From positions 682,001-746,000 of the forward strand of contig JAQOTA010000071.1 of NCBI GenBank assembly GCA_029532415.1: a stretch of DNA of 64,000 bases, written 5' to 3'. Below the pieces are notes generated by a model, which ran no database searches, was not told the origin of the DNA, and saw only the letters and a list, made by a program, of their open reading frames with translations. This stretch comes from Marasmius tenuissimus (Eukaryota; Basidiomycota; Agaricomycetes; Agaricales; Marasmiaceae). The position numbers and the translations under genes were made by a program. Numbering within the stretch: position 1 is the stretch's first letter; each line of letters opens with the position of its first letter. Of the stretch, positions 37,535 through 49,054 are shown piece after piece.

Positions 37535-38746
37535 CGGCCAAGCATTCTTAATAAACGCCTCCTCGCATTGGGCACGATTTCATCATAAAATCCGAGTTAC
37601 GCCGAGGATTGTGAATCCAATGTCATTTGCTATGTGGGCGCAGTATAAGGTGAGAAGGAATCGACTATCATGGTGGGAGTGGGGATGCCAGGCGCGGCGG
37701 CAAACGCCGGAAATCACGTCGTGTGTGCCTGTCGTGTCTGATTCTCCCACGATGCACTTTCTAACTTTTTTATCACTGTTCTGGGAAAACGCGTACTTTA
37801 TTCGATCGCATTCCCCTCTTTCGGACCCTTTCCCTCACTAGATGAAATCTCTGAACGAAGCCAAGTGGTGGCGCACACGCGCCAAGGACCTTTAGAGATG
37901 AAACCTACCAATTTTTCGGGTGAAGAGGTTTGCTGGTGACGCTTGACTCTGAGACACTCTTGGTCATTTTCCTTCGAGCTCTTTCAGCACCTCCACAGTC
38001 TCGCTCCTCAAATTTTCCCGCCCGCTCGTGCGAATACTTGGTGGGTTACTTGTTTTGCACCCTCATTCCCAACCCCATAGCCAACAGGTCAAACTGACTC
38101 GTGGAATCCATCACTCGCAATGCCGTTCTTTTGCAACCCGTTCTGTGACGCTTTCGCCTTTTTCTCCGGACGCACAAGCATGAACCAGTCGTGTACCGGC
38201 CCTTGTTCGCATGTCATATGTTTTACCCACAACCGCATTACATTTTCTGCAGACTTATTCACCCACGATGCGGTTTGCGTGGATTGCACCTTCGTTATAT
38301 TACTCGAACTTGGCGGTTACTCGACTTGTCTGCGAGGCCCAACGGATGCGAAGGCAAGGGCTACATGCCATGACTGGGCCGTTTCGCTGGTTTTGGAGCC
38401 TTTGACCCACACTCAAAATTACCGGGCTCAACACCGAACAATGTCGTCGAAAGTTGCGCTCGGTGAGATCATCATCCCGTTTTATCCTAGGAAACAATGT
38501 GGTTAATGGAGCAGTCCTGGGTACCTTTGGATCAGAAATTTTCCCAAACGGCCTTGATACGGGACGTCATGAACAGGAAACCCTTTCAGGTTCTTCCTAT
38601 CATGGAGATTAGGTCCCCGAGGATCTACGCCGCTGTAGCTCAGCAAATCAAATCTCACAGAGGCTTCCCGCTTGCCAAAAACGTGCGCTCGTTTAATCCG
38701 CTATACAAATAGGACCATTGATTCCTGACCTTCTTCAGAATTTCAG
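37535..38746. other. 1.2-kb divergent intergenic region between ABC transporter and NIS synthetase
   Basis: Probably holds both promoters. Open frames at 38120-38506 and 38497-38712 on the plus strand have Cys-rich or basic translations but no domain. They do not splice convincingly into the downstream gene. A small separate gene cannot be excluded. I did not find a confident GATA-factor site cluster by eye. Confidence 0.4.
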
Positions 38747-40985
38747 ATGCCTCCGAAAATTCGTCTATCTTCACCGCGACAACGCGCCTCGTTCTCAGTC
38801 TCCTCTCGCCTCGTTGCCTGCTTGGTGACTGAGTCGTTATTACGCGCGTACTATCTTCCAGTGGACGTCGGGCGTGCTAAGCCTCATGTGGTGGGCATGA
38901 TGGTGGTGCTTTCACCCAGCGTTTTCTCGGAACAACCTATCATAACTCGAGCCCTGAGGGCGGAAGACGTGTTCGCCATTGTTCCTTTGCACAGTATCCC
39001 TGTCTTGAAGACCGGACCAGCCCACCGACAAGGCCACCCCGTTGGACTTGTTGATCCTCTTGACATGCTTCCGGACATCTACGAGTTGGAAGTCACAACC
39101 GGGAATGCTGTCATGGTTGGTGTTAATTCGACGCACAAGTTGACGGGATTATTAATCATCTTCATTCCAGGACAACATGCAGAGGGCCCTTCTACGTTCT
39201 CTAGAGCCGCCACAATGGATATTTGGCAACAAAGCCAGCTTGAGAGCCGCCAACGCGCCTGACGCCCTTTGGAGAAAGTTTGTCAAAGACATGTTCCTCC
39301 AGGATTCTATCCGGAAGACGATCGAGGGTGAACTCGTCAGCTGCTTGCATTGGCAAAGTTGGTAATCTTGATGAATGTTGTTGCTCTCGCCTTTCTGACT
39401 ATCCCTGTTTAGCTCTGACGTTCGAGAGCCCACCTCGGCTTCCTTCGTTAACATCCCCCACCATCGAGTGGGAGCAAAGTCTTGTATCTGGTCACCCAAC
39501 TCATCCTGTAGGATTCTACTTGCCGCCGTCGAGTGCTCATCTCACGAGTTTTCGTTGCAGATGTATCGCGCTCGCATGTTCCCAACAGCCCCTCCAGAAT
39601 ATGACTGGTACACCCCGACTATACGTTTTGTGAAGGTTTCCCGGAAGAACATCAGCCTGCGAGGTCCTTTCGTCGATATGTTGAACAACCTTTTGTACAA
39701 GAAGGAGGCGTTGAAACGACTTGCCCCCCGGTGTGGCGATGACCATATACTAATGCCTGTTCACGAACTCCAACTCCAAAACATCAGTTCCGCCTTTCCG
39801 GACGTGGAGGTCTTGCCCCCAGAAGCAAGCTTCCGAGCCCACGCACAAACGAGTATCAGGCAAGTCGTGTTAAAATCTCCCCTAATCAGAGCTAACACTC
39901 GTATTCAGAACGGTCATCATCCCAGAGCTTCCCGGAAAAGCTTTGAAGCTCGCGGTCGGAGTGAAGATCTCGTCGTCACTAAGAACGATCTCTTACTTCA
40001 CCGCTGATTTCGGTCCCAGGTTCTCCAGAGATATTGTTCCCAAGCTTTGCATCGACCCCAATCTACTCACGATCGAATGTGAGCCGGCCAGCGCTGTGTA
40101 CAAAGGTGTAGACCCTGATATTGCGAAGCATCTCACCGCCGTCGTGCGTGACGTTTACGAGCCTCGACCGGGGGAGAATGTAATAATCTGTGCCGCGTTA
40201 CTGGATTGGGGACATTCGGGAATACCTGATGGCGTTTCGGCAGTCGAACACATCTTGAAGCTCGACACTGAGCCGAAACGAAGGTCGTTTTTGGACCGGT
40301 AAGACCTACACGCTACGTGACATACAGGCGCGACGAGCTGAACTCCCGCGTTTAGATATATCCGTATCGCGTGCGAGGCGTTGGTGCCAGCGCTACTTCA
40401 TAACGGTGTGGCTTTCGAGGCACATGCACAAAACCTACTGGCCCGCTTCGACACATCGTCCGGCGAATTGCTGGGGTTCGTCATTCGGGATCTCGGTGGA
40501 CTCCGCGTTCATCCTGAAACACTGAGGGCCTCCACCGGCGTCAATTTCGAGTTTCTACCAGGACACTGTGTCGTCACGAAGACAGTCGAAGACGCGTATC
40601 CCAAGTTGTACCACACCTTGATTCATAACCACCTGCAGCGTCTCATTCGCCTTCTCGGAATGCACGACAACGGGATTGGCTGGCAGATGCTTAGGAAACA
40701 TTTAACCGCAGTGATACCCCCTTCCCATGGACTGTACACGACGTTCTTGGGTCCCAGAAACGACTTTTTGCCTGGCAAGTGCTTGATGCGGATGAAACTC
40801 CAAGGAGTTTATCGTGACGTACGTAGTCCGAGTCTTTTTGCGTCTGACACTCAGCTGAACTTATGGGACAGAACGTGTATTCTCCGTTTCCAAATCTTGT
40901 GCGGTACCGGGGAGTGGTAGACGGCCTGATTGGACCCAAGGGTAGGGGACAGCTTGAAGAAGTTCAGGAAGTTGCATATTTATGA
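38747..40985 (+). CDS. IucA/IucC-family NRPS-independent siderophore (NIS) synthetase
   Basis: ATP-dependent enzyme that condenses a carboxylic acid such as citrate with an amine or alcohol, giving hydroxycarboxylate-type siderophores in studied systems. Seven exons give 636 residues in frame: 38747-39109, 39171-39357, 39413-39507, 39561-39859, 39909-40298, 40356-40818, 40872-40985. The N-lobe has SRLVACLVTESLLRAYYLP and GHPVGLVDPLDMLPDIYELE. The family ATP-binding motif HPxHP... appears as SGHPTHP then MYRARMF across an intron. RTVIIPELPGKALKLAVGVK, FTADFGPRFSRDIVPKLC, ALVPALLHNGVAFEAHAQNLL, FVIRDLGGLRVHPETL and GKCLMRMKLQGVYRDN match the FhuF-like C-lobe pattern. Intron 4 (39860-39908) starts with GCAAGT. 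These enzymes are common in bacteria and sparse in fungi. The ABCC transporter is divergent next to it. Confidence 0.85.
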
Positions 40986-41310
40986 ACACAATGATTTACC
41001 CATGAACTATGTACAAAGTCTATCACGAATTGTTTTAGGTATACATCGAAGTACATAATATCAAGCCGCAGTCAACAGAAGTCGGTGAAGTGGCAGTTCT
41101 TTCGTGGAGCGCCGTAACGAGGAGCACAGTTAATTTCCGCAGCGCTGGGCGCTTGTCACCCTGATAAGATCAAGCGATGCACCAATGACGGGCGTCATTG
41201 AGTATCTCTTTCGCAGCGCGCACTGCCTACTTGGTGTGCCCAGATAGAAAAACTTGCCAGCGAAGAAGGCAATTGGACACCTCCCACTCCCTACCACAAA
41301 CCCATCGCGA
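40986..41310. other. intergenic region before the C2-domain gene
   Basis: Nothing recognised. Likely the terminator of the upstream gene and the promoter of the next. Confidence 0.4.
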
Positions 41311-43293
41311 ATGTCTGCTGAAGAAGAAATCGGAACCTTAATCATTGTCGTGCTCAAGGCTCGAAATCTCAATGACAAGCACTTTTACAAACAAGATGTT
41401 TACACTACTATCAATCTAAGTGGTATGCCTCTCTGAAGCTCTCTGATTGATGATTCGATATTTAAAAATGGCCCAACATTCTGTAGGGGTGAAAAAGCAA
41501 ACAAAAATCGACGCAAAGGGAGGGCAGCACCCAGTCTGGGATGAAGAACTCAGGTTTCCCATCATGAAAAACGGTTCTACCAAGTACAGAAAGTTACAGG
41601 CTCAATGCTGGTCCAAGGAACACAGAGACGATGATATGCTGGGTGAGGGAGCTATCGACATTTCGGAGACATTGAAGACGGGTGAATTCGATGGTATGTA
41701 GATCTTGAAGCCATCTTTCTTCCTTTCTCTCAGTTCATCTCTGTAGATTGGATTCCGCTTCAGGTTGATGGAGTCGAGCGAGGGGAGCTCTACCTCGAAA
41801 TGACATTCTACAGCAATGGGCCTGCACCGGTGCAAGCGCCGTCGGTGATGCCCAAGAATAATAATAACCTCTCAGCACCAGTCAACCCTGCACTGTTACA
41901 GAGGCGCCCGTCCAAGTTATCGCCGTCTGACAGACTTTCACGTTTGCCTCAGGGCCCCGGACCCAACAGTCATTCTGCTTTTCCCAACCCTCATCAGCGC
42001 CCTGTAGGACCGCAGAAGACTCCACCTAGAACACCCCCAAAAGATTCATATAGCGCGCTACCTTCTGTGCCAGAAGTCCACCCCTCTTCTGTTCCAAGCC
42101 TATTGAAACCTGGTCCACACCAAGGAAGACCACAATCGTCATTCCAGCCCGCGCCCGCGACACAGCTGCAGCCTACAGCTGGATCCGGCCAAGCACAGAG
42201 GGTTCCTTCTATCCTCAGGCCAGCGAATCCCAAGGCTGCACCTGAATCAGTGCCTAGTAGTAATCAATCTATCTTTTCCTCTGGGCCCGCTTCGGGTTCT
42301 ACAATCGGATACCCGCAACCCAATGGTCAAACTTCGTATGGATCGGTTTCTCAACCTGAGTTTCCCACTCATTCCCACCCTGCGACCCAAATGCCAGCCT
42401 ATCAAACGTACAACTCGAGTTACGCGCCGCCACCCTCAGGACCCAATGATACATGGCCATCCAATCCACATTCTCACTCCCAGCCGCAGGTTAACTCCAT
42501 GTCGCTGTCTTTCCCTGTTCCTGAGATCGTCACTGCACCGATGTCTCCCCCTCCTCAGTCCAGCACGCCATATGATCAATTTCGCGGATCTAGTGCCAAT
42601 TTCGAGCCTAGAAATTTCAGCTCGCCCTCTCCAGCTCCAAATATTCCGAGCCACACGTCCCAATTCAACACCCCACCTCCAGGTCCACCTCATACTCGAT
42701 CGGACGGAGATTTACCAGACCCGTATCTGCTCGCACGGTATCAGACACCCTTACCGTTACCGCCCGGCGCGGAACGACGTCCTTCTCCGGTTTCCCCACC
42801 ACCCCAACAACCTTATCACAATCACGCTCGCACACCAAGCCTCCCGGAGCTTCCACCCGCACCTCCCAAGCCCCCTTCTCCCTTCCAACATAAAGAACCA
42901 CCCACCTTCCCGTCGGCCAGTCCACCGCCGCCGCGGGTTCCTCCAGTTAGACAACCCACGCCAATCGACCAAGAGCGCATCAGAATACTTAGACAGGCAG
43001 AGACAGAGGCCGCCCGTCGCAGACAGCAGGAAGAGCAGGACGCCGAGTTGGCCCGACAACTGGATAGAGATTTCTCCGAGCAAGAGAACGCTCCTCCTCC
43101 GCCCCCGCGTAAGAGTCCGTCTCCCGTTCGAGAGGATCCAGCGGTCGCAGCCAAACGACTACGAGAGCAGGAAGAAGCCCATCGGCGGGAACAGGAGGAG
43201 AAAGATTTGGAGTTGGCACGACAACTGGACCGTGAACTCAATCTGGCAGGCAACGAGGTACCAGCAACCCCACCCATGCCGGGAGGTTTGTGA
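41311..43293 (+). CDS. C2-domain protein with long proline-rich tail (Inn1/Fic1-like)
   Basis: The N-terminal C2 domain (about 125 residues) reads IGTLIIVVLKARNLNDKHFYKQ, then GVKKQTKIDAKGGQHPVWDEEL, HRDDDMLGEGAIDISE and DWIPLQVDGVERGELYLEMTFY. Two short introns (from 41423 and from 41697) keep the frame. The remaining 500 or so residues are Pro/Ser/Gln-rich with many PxxP stretches suited to SH3 binding. A coiled coil with two repeats of ELARQLDR (about residues 520-600) lies just before the end. This architecture matches fungal ingression proteins (Inn1 in budding yeast, Fic1 in fission yeast) that act at the cytokinetic ring. The second start, MSAEEEIG, is preferred over 41254. Role in septation is inference from architecture. 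Confidence 0.78.
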
Positions 43294-43596
43294 GTTGCGA
43301 AAAACTGGGCGACTTTGTTTACCGGTGGCATCATGAGAACATCACAAGTAGTCTCATATGTTTTCTCTCACAGCTTCAGGCAAAGTTACTCACTCTCTTT
43401 TAGATGTTTACATTGCCGTGCAGAGATGAGATCTATGTGTACATCCTAATGAACGGAAACTGTAGGTATAAAAGGTACAAGAGGTAGAATAGCCCAATAA
43501 AGTCTGTAATATTATTCGGTCCGAGTAAGATACTGAGAGAAGGTCATTCAATGGTTCATCATAAAGCCGGGGATTTTTTTGCTCCTCAAGCTGACA
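43294..43596. other. short 3'-3' intergenic region
   Basis: Separates convergent genes. It contains A/T-rich sequence compatible with 3' processing but no distinct element. Confidence 0.35.
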
Positions 43597-44638
43597 TCAA
43601 GAATGACCATATCCGTTCTGAGCCATCGGCTTGAGTTGGCCTTTAGGAACCCCTTTGGCTAGCCGTAGGTCAAAGTAGAACGTGAGGAGGTAGAGCGTAA
43701 ACCCAAAGGATATAATCCACTCCAAAATTGCTGGAAACAAGGCATGAGTCACAAGAAAATAGACCACGCCCAAAAACTGACCTCCGGCGTCCGTGGTGAT
43801 ATGTGTGGTTTGATCTCTCCCCGTGTATAGCGTCACTCCGAACGCAATAGCAAGGATAATGAGAATGCCAGCGATAATAGCTTTAGCTTTGTACATGGCT
43901 CGCAGCTCTCTGACACCCCAATAGTCTTTACTGAGCCAACGATACTACAGACATTAGAAGTCAGCTGGCATAGAAGAAAGGGTTGTTGGGAAAGCACACA
44001 CCTCAATGATGGTGAATATCGCACTAATCGCCACGCCCAGCATGAATATGAGAAGGAAGAGGCGATGCAAGGACGAATGACGCTTGGTGTCGAACACGGA
44101 CAGAAGTATCAATCCACATCCACCAATGAAAGAGCCCAAAACCGCGATGGTACTGGTGATGCGCTCACGCGTCCGCATCGTCGGAAGAAGCCTGACGTCA
44201 AAACATATGAGAAGGGGCCACAATCCTGTTAAAGTACACGCAGAACGCACCGCCCAGAGTGTCTAAGATACCTCTCAATGACCAACGAGAGAAAGAAGCA
44301 CACTGCCGTGACCGAGCACCCCGCGATGAACAGAGGCTTCAAGAAATCAGCTCCCACGTCGGAAATATACGCGATATTCCCTTCCATCGACACTAGAACA
44401 CAGGGTCAGCCATCCTCTCCACTTCACCAAAGGAATGGGTCGTTTACCATAGTGAGGACGTCCAGACGCCAACCAGGTTATCAGCAGGGCTAGTAGCGTT
44501 CCTAGGTGGTTTTGGTGAGAAATTCTTGGCTAGCCCGCTGAAACCAGAACCATGGGCCATACCGAACCAGACGAACGCCCCAAGCAAGGGTATCCATACG
44601 TGTGCCCAATGGTGGTACCGGAGCGGAAAGGTCGACAT
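43597..44638 (-). CDS. Frag1/DRAM/Sfk1-family membrane protein
   Basis: A multi-pass membrane protein. Sfk1 in yeast helps regulate plasma-membrane PI4P and lipid asymmetry. It starts MSTFPLRYHHWAHVWIPLLG, then a GTATGG intron leads to GTLLALLITWLASGRPHY. The family motif MEGNIAYISDVGADFLKPLF is typical: a small loop followed by the second helix. Further helices are SFIGGCGLILLSVFDTKRH, LFLLIFMLGVAISAIFTIIE, YRWLSKDYWGVRELRAMYKAK, IIAGILIILAIAFGVTL and AILEWIISFGFTLYLLTFYF. It ends KPMAQNGYGHS. Five or six helices in total fit the family. Several short introns are present. The frame appears intact. Confidence 0.8.
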
Positions 44639-45383
44639 GCTATGAGAACACGCTGAATTATCGCAACAATGCAATGACCAGAGCCACTCACAAACGTCGT
44701 AAAATCTGCTGGGGAGTTCGAGAGGAGGGGAAGAGGAAAGAAATATCTCATGTCTTCGCCTCGCAGGAAATTATGTTCCCCGGAAGGATGACATCACTGC
44801 CAACGCGAGGCCCAAGATCTCCACGGTTCAACAGCCTTTATTACGATGGATCGGCTGGTCTGCCTGCCAGTGCTCTGATCAGGAGGCTGGCAGTCTGTCT
44901 CCGTGTCGCCCATTCCGTGTCGCCCAGTGAACCGGGTAGAAAATTTCAACCTGTTTCACGAAGGCAGAGGAGTTGAGGGAGGAATCAGGACCTAGGCCAA
45001 AGGTACCACTCAGAAGGACCAAGTTCTGAACAGAATTCGGACGCTGACGATTGTAGATTACTTTGGGGAGGTTTCAAGGTCGCTGCGGCGAAGTGAGAGC
45101 AAGACGCTTCACAAAAACTGAGCTAGTGCTCGAGCTGAGTGGGTGCAGCATTACAAGCGTTCGTGGGAATTAGCGGCGTTACTAAAACGCTTATCATGAT
45201 TGGTTTGGCCATTAGTTAGTCAGAATCTATTAGGTCATGTAATCGGAAATGACAAAGTTCGCCGAATGGGGTAATTGAAAATGGAGTGAAAAAAAGGTAT
45301 CCTCGGAGAAAAATACAGATAGATAAACCTAGGTAGACAGGACAAGTACACAAATAACTGAAAGCAGAGCACAAAGCAATGTC
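44639..45383. other. intergenic region, nothing recognised
   Basis: About 0.75 kb between two minus-strand genes. No supported frame or repeat. Confidence 0.4.
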
Positions 45384-46376
45384 CTACGACTTGAGCTGAA
45401 TTGGAGGAGGAATGTCGTGAACTGGCGCGGAGAACGGAGAAGGAGCAGCGTGTACGCCAGCGTACGCCAACTTCTTGAACACCTAGAACATTTGATTGGT
45501 ATGTCAGCCAGCGGGAACCCAGGTGGCACCTCGGGAACCTCAACGCACCTGGACAAACACATCGGAAGACTGGCCACCATTCAACACCCACTTGCCGTCG
45601 ATAACCGTCATCGGGACGCCGGAGACACCCTTCATCCTCGCCTCTTCACACATATTATTGACTTCAGCTTCCAGCTCGTTCGAATTCAAGAAGGAGATAG
45701 CCTATGAGGACGGTTTGTGAGCAATGCACGAGCAAACCAGAGAATTTTATCAGTAATACGAACCTCTTCTCGCGTCATAAGGTCAAGGTCTTCTGCAACG
45801 TCGGCCAGCACATTGATGTCGCATATGTCCTTTCCTTCTTCCAAATGTGCCCTGAAGACGGCACATAAAAATGGCAGCTGCTTCTCTTGCCCTCCAACGA
45901 GATAGGCTTTACGAGACAGCCGATGAGCCCGAGTGGATTGGCTCATAACGCCCTTGAACGACCTGCATGAGAGTATTAGTGAGCAAGCCAGGATAGTGAA
46001 GATTCACCACGTACAACGGGATACTCTTCTCTTCGCCCCATTTCTTGACACAGGCCTGAAACTCGGCATACTTCTGTTCTCCGAACTTGTTCATGTAAAA
46101 CTCGGATCTCTCGACCTTCGGACCCTTTTCGTTTAGAACATCTGTTGGTACCAGCCGAAACGGGAGGAACTCGATTTCGAAGGTGAGGGGAAGATGAAGG
46201 ACATCCTGGCAGTAGGAGATAGCGCTGATCAACTCATGCTGTCCAATACAACAATTGGCACAAATCTGAGTACCAAAAGTTCAGCCTCAGAAGCCATACA
46301 ACCAAATAAAAAAGGCATAACCACGTACCAAGTCGTTGATCACGGTCAACTTGACTTTTCGATTGAAGGCAGACAT
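45384..46376 (-). CDS. FrnE/DsbA-like thioredoxin-fold oxidoreductase
   Basis: A DSBA-family protein of the cytosolic FrnE type, predicted to act in dithiol/disulfide or glutathione chemistry. Exon 1 encodes MSAFNRKVKLTVINDL. Exon 2 opens with the active-site loop ICANCCIGQHELISAI, a CxxC with sequence CANC instead of the usual CPWC, then FEIEFLPFRLVP. The alpha-helical insertion includes SEFYMNKFGEQKYAEFQACV and STRAHRLSRKAYLVG. Next come FLCAVFRAHLEEGKDICDIN and, after an intron, the cis-Pro strand GVSGVPMTVIDGKWVLNGGQ that closes the thioredoxin fold. No signal peptide is seen. The tail APVHDIPPPIQLKS is Pro-rich. It appears intact. Confidence 0.83.
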
Positions 46377-47229
46377 TCGGAATTATACGTGGGATGTGAT
46401 GTTATAGCTCGGCTCCACAAGGCAAGCTCTAGGTAACACCGGAATATAGCTGGGGAGAGGGCAAACGACAGTGGAGGGGATAGAGCGAAGGTTTCTTGAA
46501 GACCGGGCGAAATATATAGGTGGAGGGTTAAGTTATGGGTGCTGACTTATAGCTATTATAGCGGCGAAGTGGTGGGCAGTACAGCGATCATTTATTTAGT
46601 AAGGTGAGGATGACTGAGCTTTGCAACATTGACAAAATGTGACTACATCAGTGTGACGTGTGACATTTCCCTTGTTTTCTCCGAGACCCAGTGCGCAGGG
46701 ATCGCACCAGGGCAGGCCCCCCGCCAGTCCTCGACCGGATTCAAGGTGGACCGCCAGACGTCTCTCTCTCTAATCCTTAGTAAGGTCGTCCTTGTTATAT
46801 CCTATGACAACACTTCAGTGGCTCTTCCATGTAACCCTCGAAAGTCCGAATCGTCGGCAAACAACGCCCTGGCGGGTACATCTTCTTAGTCCGAGTTGGG
46901 TTCGGGCGTCGGTCTGCACCTCGTAGAAGTTACTGTGCCAACTCCGGCCATTATTTGTCGAATATCACGGGGTGAATCATCATTCAAGAGACCAAAGATC
47001 AGGGTATGAATAGCACACAACGTTATTGGAAAGCCAAATCGCCAGGTAGAGCCTAACCGGCCGATGCACAACGAAAAAGGGATGCTGATACTGAGTGTGT
47101 GTGGAAATGAATATAACGTCTTTCCGCGACCTGGTTATCCTGGTTCCATTCAATTACATTCCCTGAGCGAGTTAGTAAGGCAGACTGTGCACGCACGAAA
47201 TGCCCAACGCTTACAATCATTTCTCCGGC
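46377..47229. other. intergenic region, nothing recognised
   Basis: Two short open frames (46629-46889 plus, 46886-47071 minus) carry no domain. Their neighbours in either frame give no continuation. Confidence 0.4.
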
Positions 47230-48735
47230 TCAACTCCAGAACCCATCGTCGTCGTCGTCGAATCCCAGTCCCGTAGGCCACGATGCGGTATCTTCATACT
47301 TCTCCACTGCGACCAATGCCTTCACCTCGTCCAATTGATGTTTCAAACGAAGCACACCTCTCGACTTTCTATCGAGATACAAAGTCTCCAGCCGGGAATC
47401 TGTCGCCTGCCTGCTGCGTATCTTCTGCACGAATAGGTCCACATCCCGAACAGGGAGATCCATCAGATATAATCTCTTCAATCTGGGCCACCAAATCGGG
47501 TTCCCCGGCGTACCGAGGATGAAGAAAATTGTCGCTGGATCCCCAGACGAAATAGTAAGCGATTCTATCGCCGGGTACGCTTCAATCAAGTTCCCGACTT
47601 CGCCTGGAACGACCGAGCAATCATCCAACGTGAGTTTCTTCACATTGGGACATTCGAGCGGCGGGAAAATGATCACCTGGCTCATGATGCACGACTCGAG
47701 CTGCGAAAGGGGCAGAGTGGCCAAGAGCGGTAGGAGATTGTACTCCAAGACATTCCGGACCCGTAGCGAACGAAGTTTGGGTATAGTGATAGGAGCGCCT
47801 GGAGAAATGGTAACCCAAAGCTGGTACAGGGACAGGTTCTCCAGATTCGGGGTGCTCTGGAGAATGTCTCGGAATTGTTGAAAGGAGAGGTCGTCCATGC
47901 TGCGGCCATCAAGATGGAGAGTCCTGAGCAAGGTGAGCGGTGGTTGGAGGTAGCCCGCCATCCCCGTGAGACGTAAGAAGCGCAGAGCAGGAGCTCCTGT
48001 TTCTAATAAATTGGGTTGTATGATGCTAAACTGCCTCTTTGGGTATTCGTAGAGGCGAGAATCGGGGATATGGATGGAAAGGTGCTCGAGGATGGGTGCT
48101 TCTGTGAGCCCCAGACAATTCTGCAGCGTCAAGGCGGGGTGCCGGTGATTTGAGATGGTAAAGGTAAGTTTAGAGCACCGGTGCATGTGCGTGCCAAGGG
48201 CCATAAGAAAGGGTTCGATGGCGAAATCTCCATTGCACTCCATCCTCAGGTTGAATGGACGACTGTTCGACCGCGTCAGGTAAGTTACAAACCCATCTCG
48301 TCTCGAATCCAAAGCAGCTGGTGTTTTCGCATTCTTGAGTGTCAGAGAGACACGAATGTCGGTCCAAAGAAGCGGAGTACTGATGGCTACTGCTCTCCAC
48401 CGGCTGGAAACATGGGATGCCATGACCTGTAAGGGAGGCGACCCACGCGCGTAGTCTTCTCGTGCCATGAGGAAAATGGAGGAAAGAAGTTCGTGAGGAA
48501 GCTTCGAAATAGGTGCGGCATCGTTGTAGAGGGTGGCGCGTCGTGTTTGTGCGAGCTGAATTTGTCGCTCGATGTGTTCGATTTCGTTCAGCAGTGAAGA
48601 CTTTCGATTGTGTAGTCCTTGCAAACGTTCGTCTACCTCGTGGAGGGCTGATAAATGGGGCATTTCGGAGTCGTGGCACTGTGCAGCCGCATGGTCCATG
48701 GGAGGTCGTGCAGGCAGCAGGCAAGAGGCGAGCAA
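47230..48735 (-). CDS. F-box protein, single exon
   Basis: Probable substrate adaptor of an SCF ubiquitin ligase. One uninterrupted frame of 501 residues. A coiled coil, EVDERLQGLHNRKSSLLNEIEHIERQ (about residues 33-58), precedes the F-box-like ISKLPHELLSSIFLMAREDY (about 77-96) and VSSRWRAVAISTPLLWTDIR, the pattern seen in hundreds of Agaricomycete F-box proteins. The C-terminal part has leucine-rich strands such as PALRFLRLTG, LRTLHLDG, LENLSLYQLW, LRSLRVRN and VKKLTLDDC, consistent with an LRR-like solenoid. An acidic tail, GFDDDDDGFWS, ends it. MDHAAAQCHDS (Met 13) is an alternative start. Target unknown; this is a fast-evolving, expanded family. Confidence 0.82.
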   Translation of the reverse strand: MLASCLLPARPPMDHAAAQCHDSEMPHLSALHEVDERLQGLHNRKSSLLNEIEHIERQIQLAQTRRATLYNDAAPISKLPHELLSSIFLMAREDYARGSPPLQVMASHVSSRWRAVAISTPLLWTDIRVSLTLKNAKTPAALDSRRDGFVTYLTRSNSRPFNLRMECNGDFAIEPFLMALGTHMHRCSKLTFTISNHRHPALTLQNCLGLTEAPILEHLSIHIPDSRLYEYPKRQFSIIQPNLLETGAPALRFLRLTGMAGYLQPPLTLLRTLHLDGRSMDDLSFQQFRDILQSTPNLENLSLYQLWVTISPGAPITIPKLRSLRVRNVLEYNLLPLLATLPLSQLESCIMSQVIIFPPLECPNVKKLTLDDCSVVPGEVGNLIEAYPAIESLTISSGDPATIFFILGTPGNPIWWPRLKRLYLMDLPVRDVDLFVQKIRSRQATDSRLETLYLDRKSRGVLRLKHQLDEVKALVAVEKYEDTASWPTGLGFDDDDDGFWS

Positions 48736-49052
48736 GCTGCGTGGGAGTTTCTTGTGGGTCCTCCGACTCCTGGGACCGGACCGGGTTTGCCGTTCGCAAA
48801 GGTTTCAAGACAACCGTCACCCGGTCCAGAGTCTTTGACTTTTCGCCCCCCGCACGTGATAACCCAAAATGGACACTGCTTACCTCAGACTCAAAATATA
48901 GTATTTCTATATCCGATTATGACGAAGGATTAGGCCTCTGCGAGGCGGCGGCTGAACCTTCCTCAAGAAAAAAGGGAAAGAACGTTGGTATTGTGATGTA
49001 CGGTACATAGCTACATACATAAATATCAAATAATCTGAGTACGGGCTGAAAG
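48736..49052. other. promoter region of the F-box gene
   Basis: Contains the block at 48821-48872 that recurs inverted at 52148-52208. No gene. Confidence 0.45.
48821..48872 (-). repeat. shared block with CACGTG, member 1
   Basis: On the minus strand it reads CCATTTTGGGTTATCACGTG then CGGGGGGCGAAAAGTC and, after a few bases, CCGG-type sequence with GGACC. The other member is on the plus strand at 52148-52208. CACGTG is an E-box (Cbf1/bHLH-type) palindrome. Confidence 0.6.
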
Positions 49053-49054
49053 TA

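Noticed and set aside
38120..38712. Plus-strand frames of 128 and 71 codons upstream of the NIS synthetase
   Set aside because: No domain, no convincing splice to the downstream start, and composition unlike the neighbouring coding exons.
42323..43336. 337-codon plus-strand frame overlapping the C2-domain gene
   Set aside because: It is the +1 frame of a Pro/Ser-rich low-complexity exon, whose composition keeps alternative frames open.
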